A DNA stretch of 25,711 nt from JANMEX01 sp031423755 (GTDB taxonomy: Bacteria; Pseudomonadota; Alphaproteobacteria; Rhizobiales; Rhizobiaceae). Where the stretch lies: assembly GCA_031423755.1 (NCBI GenBank), contig JANPGC010000058.1, positions 1-25,711 of the forward strand, written 5' to 3'. Within the stretch, counting starts at the first letter, position 1. The number at the start of each line of letters is the position of its first letter. Below the pieces are notes generated by a model. That model searched no databases. It had not been told where the DNA came from and saw nothing but the letters and a program-made list of their open reading frames with translations. Shown here one piece after another: positions 1 through 6,366 of the stretch. The position numbers and the translations under genes were made by a program.

Positions 1-456
1 CACAAGACTGAGGCCGGCGCCGTTCGGCTTGGCCTGGCCTCGCTCGACGGTCAGGCTGAAATGCCGGGCGCGAGCGGCTATCTGGCTGAGGAGATGGTTA
101 CCGGCGCAGTTGCGGAAGTGCTGATCGGCTTGAGGCGCGACCCGGTGTATGGCGTGACGCTGACCATCGGCATGGGCGGCGTGACGGCGGAGTTGCTTGG
201 CGACACGGTGACGCTGGTGCTGCCTGCATCTGAAGCCGATATTCTGTCAGCCATGAAAGCCTTGCGGCTCTGGCCGCTGCTCGACGGCTATCGCGGAAGA
301 GCAAAGCCGGATGTCGCATCTGTTGCCGCACTGGCTGCAAAGCTTGGCGCGTTGATGCTGGCAGATGATACGCTGGAAGAGATCGAGATCAATCCGGTAA
401 TGGTGACAGTGGACCGGGCGGTGGCGGTGGATGCGCTGATAAGGGTGGCGCGTTAG
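1..456 (+). CDS. NDP-forming acyl-CoA synthetase (acetate--CoA ligase family), C-terminal fragment
   Basis: The reading frame is open from base 1 to the TAG at 454-456, so the gene starts outside the window and about 151 residues of its C-terminus are seen. The fragment opens with HKTEAGAVRLGL, the typical HKxxxGGVRLGL motif of the ATP-grasp domain in ADP/NDP-forming acyl-CoA synthetases. It continues with the glycine-rich IGMGGVTAELLGD stretch and ends with the LEEIEINPVMV motif that closes this domain. Such enzymes ligate a carboxylic acid to CoA at the expense of a nucleoside triphosphate, in the cytoplasm. The next gene is a CaiD-type hydratase, so a role in activating carnitine or a similar acid is a reasonable inference, but the substrate cannot be read from this fragment. 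The internal ATG at 61 is not the start, because conserved sequence precedes it. Confidence 0.85.
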   Translation, partial: HKTEAGAVRLGLASLDGQAEMPGASGYLAEEMVTGAVAEVLIGLRRDPVYGVTLTIGMGGVTAELLGDTVTLVLPASEADILSAMKALRLWPLLDGYRGRAKPDVASVAALAAKLGALMLADDTLEEIEINPVMVTVDRAVAVDALIRVAR

Positions 457-461
457 TCCTT

Positions 462-691
462 CCCTTCTTCCCGCCGCTTGCGAGGAGAAGGTGGCCCGAA
501 GGGTAGGATGAGGGGCCGCGCCGAGGGTTGGAGATTGGCTCAGAATATATGAGCAGTTGGAGCAGAGATGATGAGATTTGCCATATGGTTCAATAAGATG
601 GGTAATTTTATGATGCCAATTGCGGTCGCTCGGCGCTGCCCCTCATCCGCCCGTTGGGCACCTTCTCCCCGCAACCGGCGGGGACAAGGGG
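462..691. repeat. Inverted pair of about 60-bp rhizobial-type intergenic repeat elements
   Basis: Bases 462-522 and the reverse complement of 632-691 align over about 60 bp at roughly 80% identity. They share a GAGAAGGTG core and a GGATGAGGGG block. The second copy also contains an internal CCCCGC/GCGGGG stem. The two copies face each other across about 110 bp of AT-richer DNA. GC-rich palindromic elements with CCTCATCCG...CACCTTCTCCCC are widespread between genes in rhizobial and Brucella-type genomes (RIME-like elements; assignment from memory). The pair lies between the synthetase stop and the caiD start. Confidence 0.6.
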
Positions 692-718
692 ATAATCGCC
701 GAAGGAATGGAGCGCGTC

Positions 719-1504
719 ATGTCTGAAGTCATCACCACCCGCCGCGAGGGCGGCATTCTTGAGGTCACGCTTGACCGGCCGAAGGCCAACGCGATCGACT
801 TGAAAACCTCGCGCCTGATGGGCGAGACGTTCAAGGCCTTCCGCGATGATCCGGCGCTAAGGGTCGCCATTGTGCAGACGGCGGGCGACAAGTTTTTCTG
901 CGCCGGCTGGGATTTGAAGGCGGCGGCTTCCGGCGATGCGGTGGATGGCGATTATGGTGTTGGCGGTTTTGCAGGGTTGCAGGAACTGCGCGACATGAAC
1001 AAGCCAGTCATCTGCGCGGTGAACGGCATGGCGGTGGGCGGCGGGTTTGAGCTGGCGCTGTCTTGCGACATGATCCTGGCTTCGGCGCACTCATCGTTCG
1101 CCCTGCCGGAAATCCGCGCCGGGACGCTGGCCGATGCCGCGACGATCAAGCTGCCGAAGCGCATTCCCTATCATGTGGCGATGGATTTGCTTTTCACCGG
1201 CCGCTGGATGGATGTTGAAGAGGCGCACCGGTGGGGGCTGGTGAACGAGATTTTGCCGGACAATGAGAAGCTGATGGAGCGCGTCTGGGCGCTCGCAAGG
1301 CTGCTCGAAAGCGGCCCGCCGCTGGTGTTTGCGGCAATCAAGGAAGTCGCCCGGGCTGCCGAGGGAATGGACTATCAAACTGCGATGAACAAAGTGACGA
1401 AGCGCCAGTTCCCGACCGTCGATGCGCTCTATGGTTCCGAAGACAATCTCGAAGGGTTCAAAGCCTTCGCTGAAAAGCGCGACCCGGCCTGGAAGGGCAA
1501 GTGA
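719..1504 (+). CDS. caiD: CaiD-like carnitinyl-CoA dehydratase / enoyl-CoA hydratase
   Basis: A 261-residue crotonase-fold enzyme, the same length as E. coli CaiD and collinear with it as far as I can recall that sequence. Shared blocks are DRPKANAID (19-27), AGWDLKAAA (62-70), GGFAGL (82-87), GGGFELAL (107-114), FALPE (127-131) and the C-terminal FAEKRDP-WKG. Glu111 and Glu131, the catalytic pair of CaiD, sit at the same positions. The family hydrates or dehydrates an enoyl-CoA thioester, and CaiD acts on crotonobetainyl-CoA/carnitinyl-CoA. After PE131 the usual GIVPDSGG loop is replaced by IRAGTLADAATIKLP, so substrate preference may differ. The start is ATG 719, with GGAG at 709-712 six bases upstream. 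The frame stays open to 620, but that part translates the repeat element. The gene follows an NDP-forming acyl-CoA synthetase and overlaps the next gene by GTGA. Confidence 0.8.
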   Translation: MSEVITTRREGGILEVTLDRPKANAIDLKTSRLMGETFKAFRDDPALRVAIVQTAGDKFFCAGWDLKAAASGDAVDGDYGVGGFAGLQELRDMNKPVICAVNGMAVGGGFELALSCDMILASAHSSFALPEIRAGTLADAATIKLPKRIPYHVAMDLLFTGRWMDVEEAHRWGLVNEILPDNEKLMERVWALARLLESGPPLVFAAIKEVARAAEGMDYQTAMNKVTKRQFPTVDALYGSEDNLEGFKAFAEKRDPAWKGK

Positions 1505-2454
1505 CAAAAACCGCTGCTGGGCGCGCCGGGCTGCACGCGGACCGCAAATGGTATGCGGTTGCCGTGCTGATGCTCGGGATTGGGTTTGGCAATGTGCAGG
1601 ATGCATTTCTCAAGCAGCTAAGCGGCTCCTATCCGTTTCACGAAATGCAGACACTGCGCACCGGCGTCGGGCTGGTGATGATCACGCTGTTTCTTTTCTG
1701 GCGCTATGGACGTTCGGCATTGAAGGGGACAATGTCGCCGGTGCTGATTATGCGCGGCCTGTTTCTCGGGCTCGGCAGCACCTGCTTTTATCTCGGGCTG
1801 GCGGCGATGAGCCTTGCGGATGCGGTGTCGCTCTATTTCGCGCTGCCTTTGATCACCGTGGTGCTGTCAGGGCTGGTGCTGCAGGAACGGGTTCCTGCCG
1901 CGCGGTGGATTGCAACAGCAATGGGATTTGTCGGCGTTGCCGTGATGCTGCGGCCAACATCGGCGCTGTTTGACTGGGCCTCGTTTTTGCCGCTGACAGC
2001 CTCGCTGTTCTACGCGCTTGGCAATCTGCTTACCCGCAAAGTTGACCGGGCCCTGCCGCCTATGGTGACTGCGTTTTATGCGGCGCTGAGTTTTCTGGCG
2101 GTCGCCGGTATGTTGGCGCTGGTGTTTGGCACGGGTGCTTTTGCGACTGACATTCATCCGAGCGTGGCGTTTCTGACGCGCGGCTGGGTGATGCCGACTT
2201 TGCATGACGGGCTTGTAATCGGGCTTGTCGGCTTGATGACATTCACCGGGTTTTACGCCTATGCCGAAGCATATCGCCTCGCGCCGCCAAGTTTTGTCGC
2301 GCCGTTTGAATATTCGGCGCTGGTCTGGGCCATCGGGCTCGGCTTCGTGTTTTTCGGTGATCTGCCGACGCGCCAGATGCTCGCCGGCAGCGTGATCATT
2401 ATCGGAGCAGGGCTGTTCCTGAGCTGGCAAGAGCGGCGTGCTGTTCAACCTTGA
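1501..2454 (+). CDS. EamA/DMT-family transporter (10 TM)
   Basis: A 317-residue hydrophobic protein with about ten predicted membrane segments arranged as two EamA repeats, the usual architecture of drug/metabolite transporter family exporters in the inner membrane. The family exports amino acids, nucleosides or small organic metabolites; no substrate can be assigned here. Visible features are the short cytoplasmic N-terminus ending at RKWYAV, the SLADAVSLYFALPLITVVLSGLVLQERV segment typical of the end of the first repeat (in two parts, with the conserved LxE), and a FEYSALVWAIGLGFVFFGDLP segment in the second. The start is GTG at 1501, overlapping the caiD stop (GTGA) with AAGGG just upstream, so translational coupling to caiD is likely. 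This may mean that it moves a metabolite of the same pathway. Confidence 0.8.
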   Translation: MTKTAAGRAGLHADRKWYAVAVLMLGIGFGNVQDAFLKQLSGSYPFHEMQTLRTGVGLVMITLFLFWRYGRSALKGTMSPVLIMRGLFLGLGSTCFYLGLAAMSLADAVSLYFALPLITVVLSGLVLQERVPAARWIATAMGFVGVAVMLRPTSALFDWASFLPLTASLFYALGNLLTRKVDRALPPMVTAFYAALSFLAVAGMLALVFGTGAFATDIHPSVAFLTRGWVMPTLHDGLVIGLVGLMTFTGFYAYAEAYRLAPPSFVAPFEYSALVWAIGLGFVFFGDLPTRQMLAGSVIIIGAGLFLSWQERRAVQP

Positions 2455-2475
2455 TTTTGATGCTCCAAGCGCCGG

Positions 2476-2784
2476 TTACCGCGACTTCAAGACATCACTC
2501 ACGCGTGCACCGGGTATCTTTGTCCCGAGCTTTGGAGGCGACTTCAACGCTGGTGGGGCGCAAACTTCACATGAGCACGGCCCGTCCTGCGGGCAGTTAA
2601 TATGATTGCCGTTGACAGTCAGGTCGACACTGCCATTGTCGCGAACGTTGTAACTGCATTTCGGGTTCTTATCGCACAGCCGGATTGCTTCACGCGCGGT
2701 TGTCGCCTGCGCTGGTTGCGGCAAGCCCATAACGCCCAGCGCAGCAAGGTATAGTGCTGCGTATATTGCGAGTTTGTGCTTCAT
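2476..2784 (-). CDS. Small secreted cysteine-rich protein A, function unknown
   Basis: I do not recognise this 102-residue protein. It has a clear Sec signal peptide (about residues 1-27, likely cut after QPAQA) and a mature part with six cysteines (37, 43, 64, 70, 72, 75), the last four clustered as NCPQDGPCSCEVC. A proline- and lysine-rich tail follows. Six paired cysteines behind a signal peptide suggest a small disulfide-stabilised periplasmic or secreted protein. The start is ATG 2784, with GGAGG five to six bases upstream on the minus strand (TTGGAGGCAAATATG). The next gene upstream (2819-3133) encodes a protein of the same size and design with a similar basic, proline-containing tail, so the pair looks like diverged paralogues in one short operon. 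Confidence 0.65.
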   Translation of the reverse strand: MKHKLAIYAALYLAALGVMGLPQPAQATTAREAIRLCDKNPKCSYNVRDNGSVDLTVNGNHINCPQDGPCSCEVCAPPALKSPPKLGTKIPGARVSDVLKSR

Positions 2785-2818
2785 ATTTGCCTCCAATGTT
2801 GTCATCAGGCCTTCGGGA

Positions 2819-3133
2819 TCATCGGGTTTGCGGCTTCAGTATGCCTTTGAGACTTCGGGGCGGCTTTGTGCCTTTGATTCTTGGCGTCGAGCCTTCACAT
2901 TTGCCATCGTTCTTGCAAATAACTCCGCAAAGGCCGCCGTTGCCGTCGCAATTTTCCTTGATGCAGCCATACCCATCGAGGTTGGAGTAGTAGTTGCCAC
3001 CGCTGCTGGCGCAGGTCGATTTTATTTCGCTGCGCCCGTGTGTCCCATTGATGGCGACATTGGCTGCGGATGCTGCGCTGATGCAGCCGGCAAAAAGGAA
3101 GGCTGCCATAAAAAGCCTTGCGAACAGGTGCAT
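2819..3133 (-). CDS. Small secreted cysteine-rich protein B, function unknown
   Basis: An unrecognised 104-residue protein. The N-terminus (1-23, ending ISAASA) is a signal peptide. Within it, LFAGC at 14-17 resembles a weak lipobox, so a lipoprotein cannot be excluded, although Phe at the -3 position is unusual. The mature chain carries six cysteines (41, 57, 62, 69, 73, 79) in a glycine- and asparagine-rich context (YGCIKENCDGNGGLCGVIC). A basic tail with TPRIKGTKPP resembles the SPPKLGTKIP tail of the neighbouring protein. The start ATG at 3133 has AGGAGAAA upstream, and the in-frame extension to 3175 lacks a ribosome binding site. It lies 34 bp upstream of gene A on the same strand and is probably co-transcribed with it. 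Confidence 0.65.
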   Translation of the reverse strand: MHLFARLFMAAFLFAGCISAASAANVAINGTHGRSEIKSTCASSGGNYYSNLDGYGCIKENCDGNGGLCGVICKNDGKCEGSTPRIKGTKPPRSLKGILKPQTR

Positions 3134-3358
3134 GCTCTTTCTCCTGTTTTCAGAGTTTGAATGGCAATCAAACATTTGTGCGGCTCAACCGCATCCCCCG
3201 CGCGGGTGACAGGAGAAAGAATATTCAGACCGCGCAAGCGTGCGCGCATTGTGCGGGAACGGTGACGGTGGCAGTCTTTTGATGCCTCCGGTTTGCCAGT
3301 GGCTTCGTGCTGATCCACAATGACTCCCGCAGCGTATCGTGATCAAAAGGGAATTGAC

Positions 3359-3715
3359 ATGCTGACGGAAAAACTCGCCTGGGCGCTGATGTTTCTGGGG
3401 TTTATCACCTCGACAGCCTCGCAGATCATCATCAAGGCGCGTCTTGATCCGGTGACGGCTTCTGGCGGTTCCTACCGGCAGCTCATCGCCGACCCGCTGA
3501 TGTGGCTGGCTCTCGCGCTGATCCTGTCGTTTGTGGTTTGCTGGTATACGGCGCTGACCAAAATCCCGCTGTCGGTGATGATGGCGTGGTCTGCGGTCGT
3601 GCTGCCGCTGACTGCCGTTGGCGCGTGGATGTTTCTTGGCGAGCCGCTGGGTGTGGGCAAGCTGGTGTCCATCGGCGTGATCGCTGCAGGCGTTGCGGCG
3701 CTGTCGGTGTTTTGA
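3359..3715 (+). CDS. Four-TM EamA/SMR-like membrane protein
   Basis: A 118-residue hydrophobic protein with four predicted membrane helices (about residues 5-24, 43-62, 67-88, 96-117), equivalent to one SMR/half-EamA unit. Features include TASQIIIKARL in the first helix region, PLSVMMAWSAVVLPLTAVGAWMF in two parts, and the GEP followed by a final glycine- and alanine-rich helix that is typical of the end of EamA repeats. Proteins of this size work as homodimers or heterodimers in the inner membrane and export small cations or metabolites, or flip lipids as in the ArnE/ArnF type. No partner gene is adjacent and no substrate can be named. The start is ATG 3359 after an AAAAGGGA stretch. Its TGA (3713-3715) directly abuts the stop of the convergent gene with no base between. 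Confidence 0.7.
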   Translation: MLTEKLAWALMFLGFITSTASQIIIKARLDPVTASGGSYRQLIADPLMWLALALILSFVVCWYTALTKIPLSVMMAWSAVVLPLTAVGAWMFLGEPLGVGKLVSIGVIAAGVAALSVF

Positions 3716-4501
3716 TCAGCCGTAGATCACCGTCAATTCGTCAAACACGGCATCTGTTCCGGTGATCAGGTGATTGCCATTGCGCAATCCGTCGTTGGCG
3801 AGGAAATCACTGACCTTCAGGCCTGCCGCTTCGATGACGGCGATGGCGCCGAGGCAGTCCCATGAGTTGATGTGCGGCTCCATGTAACCAAGCAAGCGGC
3901 CTGCGGCGACGTAAGCCAGCTGCAACGCGCCGGACCCTTCACGCGAGAACATGCCGCCGGCGCGGATGAAGCGTTCAAAGCGGGGCAGAAAGTCTTCCGG
4001 CTTGACGCGCGGCGAATAGCCGATTGCGGTGATGCCTTCGCGCAGCGATTTGCCCGGGTGGCGCTCGACGGGATTGCCGTTGAGCAGTGCGGGATGGCCC
4101 GCACCGCCGGTGAACAACTCGTCTCGCGCAGGAGCGTAAACCATGCCGAACTGAAGTTTGCCGTGCATCATGAAGGCAATCGAGACACACCAGCTCGACA
4201 TGCCGGAGATGAATGGCTGGGTGCCGTCTATGGGATCCACCACCCATATGCCCTGTCCTTCGGCAAAATCCGTGATGCCGGTTTCTTCACCGAGAAACGC
4301 GTCCTGCGGCCAAGAGGCGGCGAGGCGCGACTTTATCAACAGTTCGGTGTTGAGGTCCGCCTCGCTGGCCATGTCCTGCAGGCCCTTGCTCTTGATTGTG
4401 AGCGTGTTGCGGCTTTTGAAATAGCTGTAAGCCAGATCGCCAGCGTCCTTGATGAGCGCCAAGGCAAACTCATAGCGGTCGGTCAGCGTCTTGTCGGTCA
4501 T
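3716..4501 (-). CDS. Inositol-monophosphatase-family phosphatase
   Basis: A 261-residue member of the Mg-dependent, Li-sensitive IMPase/FBPase fold. The metal-binding motifs are present: GEETG (71-75), WVVDPIDGTQPF (86-97, Asp89/Asp92) and SWDCLGA (213-219, Asp215). The DGTxPFISG variant after the second motif recalls histidinol-phosphate and other sugar-phosphate phosphatases of the family rather than animal IMPase (DGTxNF). The substrate is therefore open: inositol phosphate, histidinol phosphate, or a sugar phosphate made by the neighbouring kinase. The start is ATG 4501, with AAGGAA upstream. The longer frame to 4732 only runs antisense-like into the kinase gene. It lies 10 bp downstream of the ROK kinase and is probably the last gene of the operon that begins at 8134. 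Confidence 0.8.
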   Translation of the reverse strand: MTDKTLTDRYEFALALIKDAGDLAYSYFKSRNTLTIKSKGLQDMASEADLNTELLIKSRLAASWPQDAFLGEETGITDFAEGQGIWVVDPIDGTQPFISGMSSWCVSIAFMMHGKLQFGMVYAPARDELFTGGAGHPALLNGNPVERHPGKSLREGITAIGYSPRVKPEDFLPRFERFIRAGGMFSREGSGALQLAYVAAGRLLGYMEPHINSWDCLGAIAVIEAAGLKVSDFLANDGLRNGNHLITGTDAVFDELTVIYG

Positions 4502-4511
4502 GCCATTTCCT

Positions 4512-5414
4512 TCAATTGCTTTCTTTCCACAGCCATGCCGCGCCGCGCACGCCGGAGGCGTCGCCGTGGACATTGCGGCGGATCGGGGTGTGGAAGACGG
4601 TGGAGAATGTCTTCTTGGCCAATGCCGGGGGCAGGTCGGCGTAAAGTTCGTCGACATTGGACATGCCGCCGCCCATGACCAGCACGTCGGGGTCAAGGCT
4701 GTTGACGACTGTCGCCAAGCCACGCGCGACACGGTCGATGTAGCGGTCCCAGATGAGGCCTGCCAGATGATCGCCGCCGCGCTTCAGTTCGATGATCTCG
4801 CGGGCCTTCAGCTCCACCTGTTTGTGGGCGAAATATTCGGCCTCGAAGGCGCGGCCTGAGACCCATGTCTCCATGCAGCCGTGGCGGCCGCAGTAGCAGG
4901 CCTTGCCGGGGATTTCGGATGTGTTGGGGAAGGGCAGCGGATTGTGTCCCCACTCGCCGCCGCTGTTGTTCGGGCCATGATGCGCCCTGCCGCCGACGGC
5001 GATGCCAGCACCGGCACCTGAGCCGAGGATGACCGCGAATACGACGTTGCAGCCCTTGCCCGCCCCATCGACGGCCTCTGAGGCGGCGAAGCAGTCAGCA
5101 TCGTTTTCAACGCGCAAAGGCCGTTGGATGATGTCGTGCAAATCTTTCTCGACCGGCTTGCCGAGGAGCCAGGTCGAGCTTGCACCCTTGCCGAGGCGGC
5201 TGACGGGTTCAAGCGAGCCGGGGATGCCGATGCCGACAGTGCCCTGCTGCCCGGTCTGGGACTCCAGCCTGTCGATCATCTCCTTGATCTTGGCGATGCA
5301 GCCGAAATAATCGTGGCGGGGCGTGTCTTCGCGCAGGCGCAAAAGCTCGCGTCCGTCCGGCTCCATGGCGATGCCCTCGATCTTGGTGCCGCCCCAGTCA
5401 ATCCCGATCAGCAT
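4512..5414 (-). CDS. ROK-family sugar kinase, Mak fructokinase-like
   Basis: A 300-residue ROK kinase. The N-terminal phosphate-binding motif is IGIDWGGTKIEG. The ROK zinc/signature region GGEWGHNPLP ... CYCGRHGCMETWVSG is complete, with the conserved His and three cysteines. DPDVLVMGGGMSN and GDASGVRGAAWLW close the protein. The whole chain tracks E. coli Mak (manno(fructo)kinase), as far as I can recall that sequence (TPRxDY, GTVGIGIPGS, ASEAVDGA). It should phosphorylate a free hexose or ketose in the cytoplasm with ATP. Inside an ABC-importer operon it is the likely kinase for the imported or released sugar. The start is ATG 5414 with GGAGAG upstream; upstream frame to 5477 has no support. 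A 138-bp gap separates it from the GntR gene. Confidence 0.85.
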   Translation of the reverse strand: MLIGIDWGGTKIEGIAMEPDGRELLRLREDTPRHDYFGCIAKIKEMIDRLESQTGQQGTVGIGIPGSLEPVSRLGKGASSTWLLGKPVEKDLHDIIQRPLRVENDADCFAASEAVDGAGKGCNVVFAVILGSGAGAGIAVGGRAHHGPNNSGGEWGHNPLPFPNTSEIPGKACYCGRHGCMETWVSGRAFEAEYFAHKQVELKAREIIELKRGGDHLAGLIWDRYIDRVARGLATVVNSLDPDVLVMGGGMSNVDELYADLPPALAKKTFSTVFHTPIRRNVHGDASGVRGAAWLWKESN

Positions 5415-5480
5415 CGCCGCAATTCTCTCCGAATGGCCATTTGATGAACATTGCCCTGCCATCTCAATGCAATTCAACCC

Positions 5481-5503
5481 GCTTTTGCCAAAGTGGCAGA
5501 AGC
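5481..5503. promoter_or_regulatory. Palindrome between the GntR gene and the ROK kinase gene
   Basis: GCTTTTGCCA and TGGCAGAAGC flank a 3-bp centre and match as inverted arms at 9 of 10 positions. No T-run follows on either strand, so this is not a classic terminator. It lies in the 138-bp gap upstream of the kinase gene and could be an operator for a separate kinase promoter or an mRNA-stabilising hairpin. It does not resemble the 17-bp palindrome at 8213-8229. Confidence 0.4.
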
Positions 5504-5552
5504 ACGCAAACGGCAGACCTCAAACTGCCCGGCAAAACCAGTTTGACGCTTA

Positions 5553-6344
5553 TCACAGGGCCGGTGAATTTTTCTTGATGACGGCGTCAGAGTTGGCCAG
5601 AAGTTTTTGCACTGCGGTGCGTGCAGCAGCGGGTCTGCGCAGCCTGATGGCGCGCTCAATGTTGTTGTGCAGGTCCTGCGCGTAGTGGAGGTCGTGCGCG
5701 GTGCGCGTGATGAACACAAAAAGATTGTTGAGCGCTGAGGCGATGGTCGCGCCAAGCGGAACCAGCAGCTCATTGTTGGTAGCCTTGAGAATGGCCATGT
5801 GAAAACGGACGTCCGCCTGCGTGCGCTCTGACAGTGTCGGCGCTGTGGCCATGTCCTTGCAGGATTTTGAAATCTCGGCCATCTGCTCGTCGGTGTGAAA
5901 AGTCGCGGCCAGTGCGGCTGCCTCTGGCTCAATCACATAGCGGAATTGCTGCAAAGACTTTTGAAAACCAGCCCTGTCCGGCGACCTTGAATACCAGGAC
6001 AGCACGTCGTGATCGAGCAGGCTCCAATGTTCCTTGGGTTCAACGCGGCTGCCGATCTTGGGACGTGAAACCACAAGATTCTTCGCCATCAATATCTTGA
6101 TCGCCTCGCGAACAGCCGAGCGGCTGGCGCCGAAATCCTTGGCCCACTTGGCTTCGTTGGGCAAAATGGAGCCCGATTTGTATTCGCCGCAAACAATGCT
6201 TTTGCCGATGGCTTCGGCGATTGACGAGTGGATGTTGCCGCGTGCGCGCAACACCAGAGCAGGCGCCGTCTGTGTCTGTGGGGCCAACATGGTTTCAGGC
6301 GTTGCGCTGGAGCTTTGCCCGACGTCTTTGCTTTTTGTTGCCAT
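5553..6344 (-). CDS. GntR/FadR-family transcriptional regulator
   Basis: A 263-residue regulator. After a low-complexity N-terminal tail of about 30 residues comes a GntR winged helix-turn-helix (about 37-104: LPNEAKWAKDFGASRSAVREAI, in part, then a wing with PKIGSRV). A helical FCD domain follows (about 130-255), with the ADVRFH acid/His pair at 178-182. FadR/FCD proteins bind a small organic acid, sugar or sugar derivative and usually repress neighbouring genes through a short palindrome. Where many FCD proteins have a late metal-binding His, this one reads AVQKLLANSD, so metal binding may be lost. The gene sits 22 bp after the permease gene, in the operon it probably controls; the palindromes at 8213-8229 and 15189-15205 are the obvious candidate sites. 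The start is ATG 6344. Confidence 0.85.
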   Translation of the reverse strand: MATKSKDVGQSSSATPETMLAPQTQTAPALVLRARGNIHSSIAEAIGKSIVCGEYKSGSILPNEAKWAKDFGASRSAVREAIKILMAKNLVVSRPKIGSRVEPKEHWSLLDHDVLSWYSRSPDRAGFQKSLQQFRYVIEPEAAALAATFHTDEQMAEISKSCKDMATAPTLSERTQADVRFHMAILKATNNELLVPLGATIASALNNLFVFITRTAHDLHYAQDLHNNIERAIRLRRPAAARTAVQKLLANSDAVIKKNSPAL

Positions 6345-6366
6345 GCCCTCGAATCCTGCGGAACTC

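Noticed and set aside
620..718. N-terminal extension of the CaiD frame to 620
   Set aside because: It translates the GC-rich repeat element, has no ribosome binding site, and the 719 start gives a protein of exactly CaiD length.
4502..4732. N-terminal extension of the phosphatase frame into the kinase gene
   Set aside because: The extension is low-complexity shadow of the ROK coding sequence; the family start is at 4501 with a ribosome binding site.
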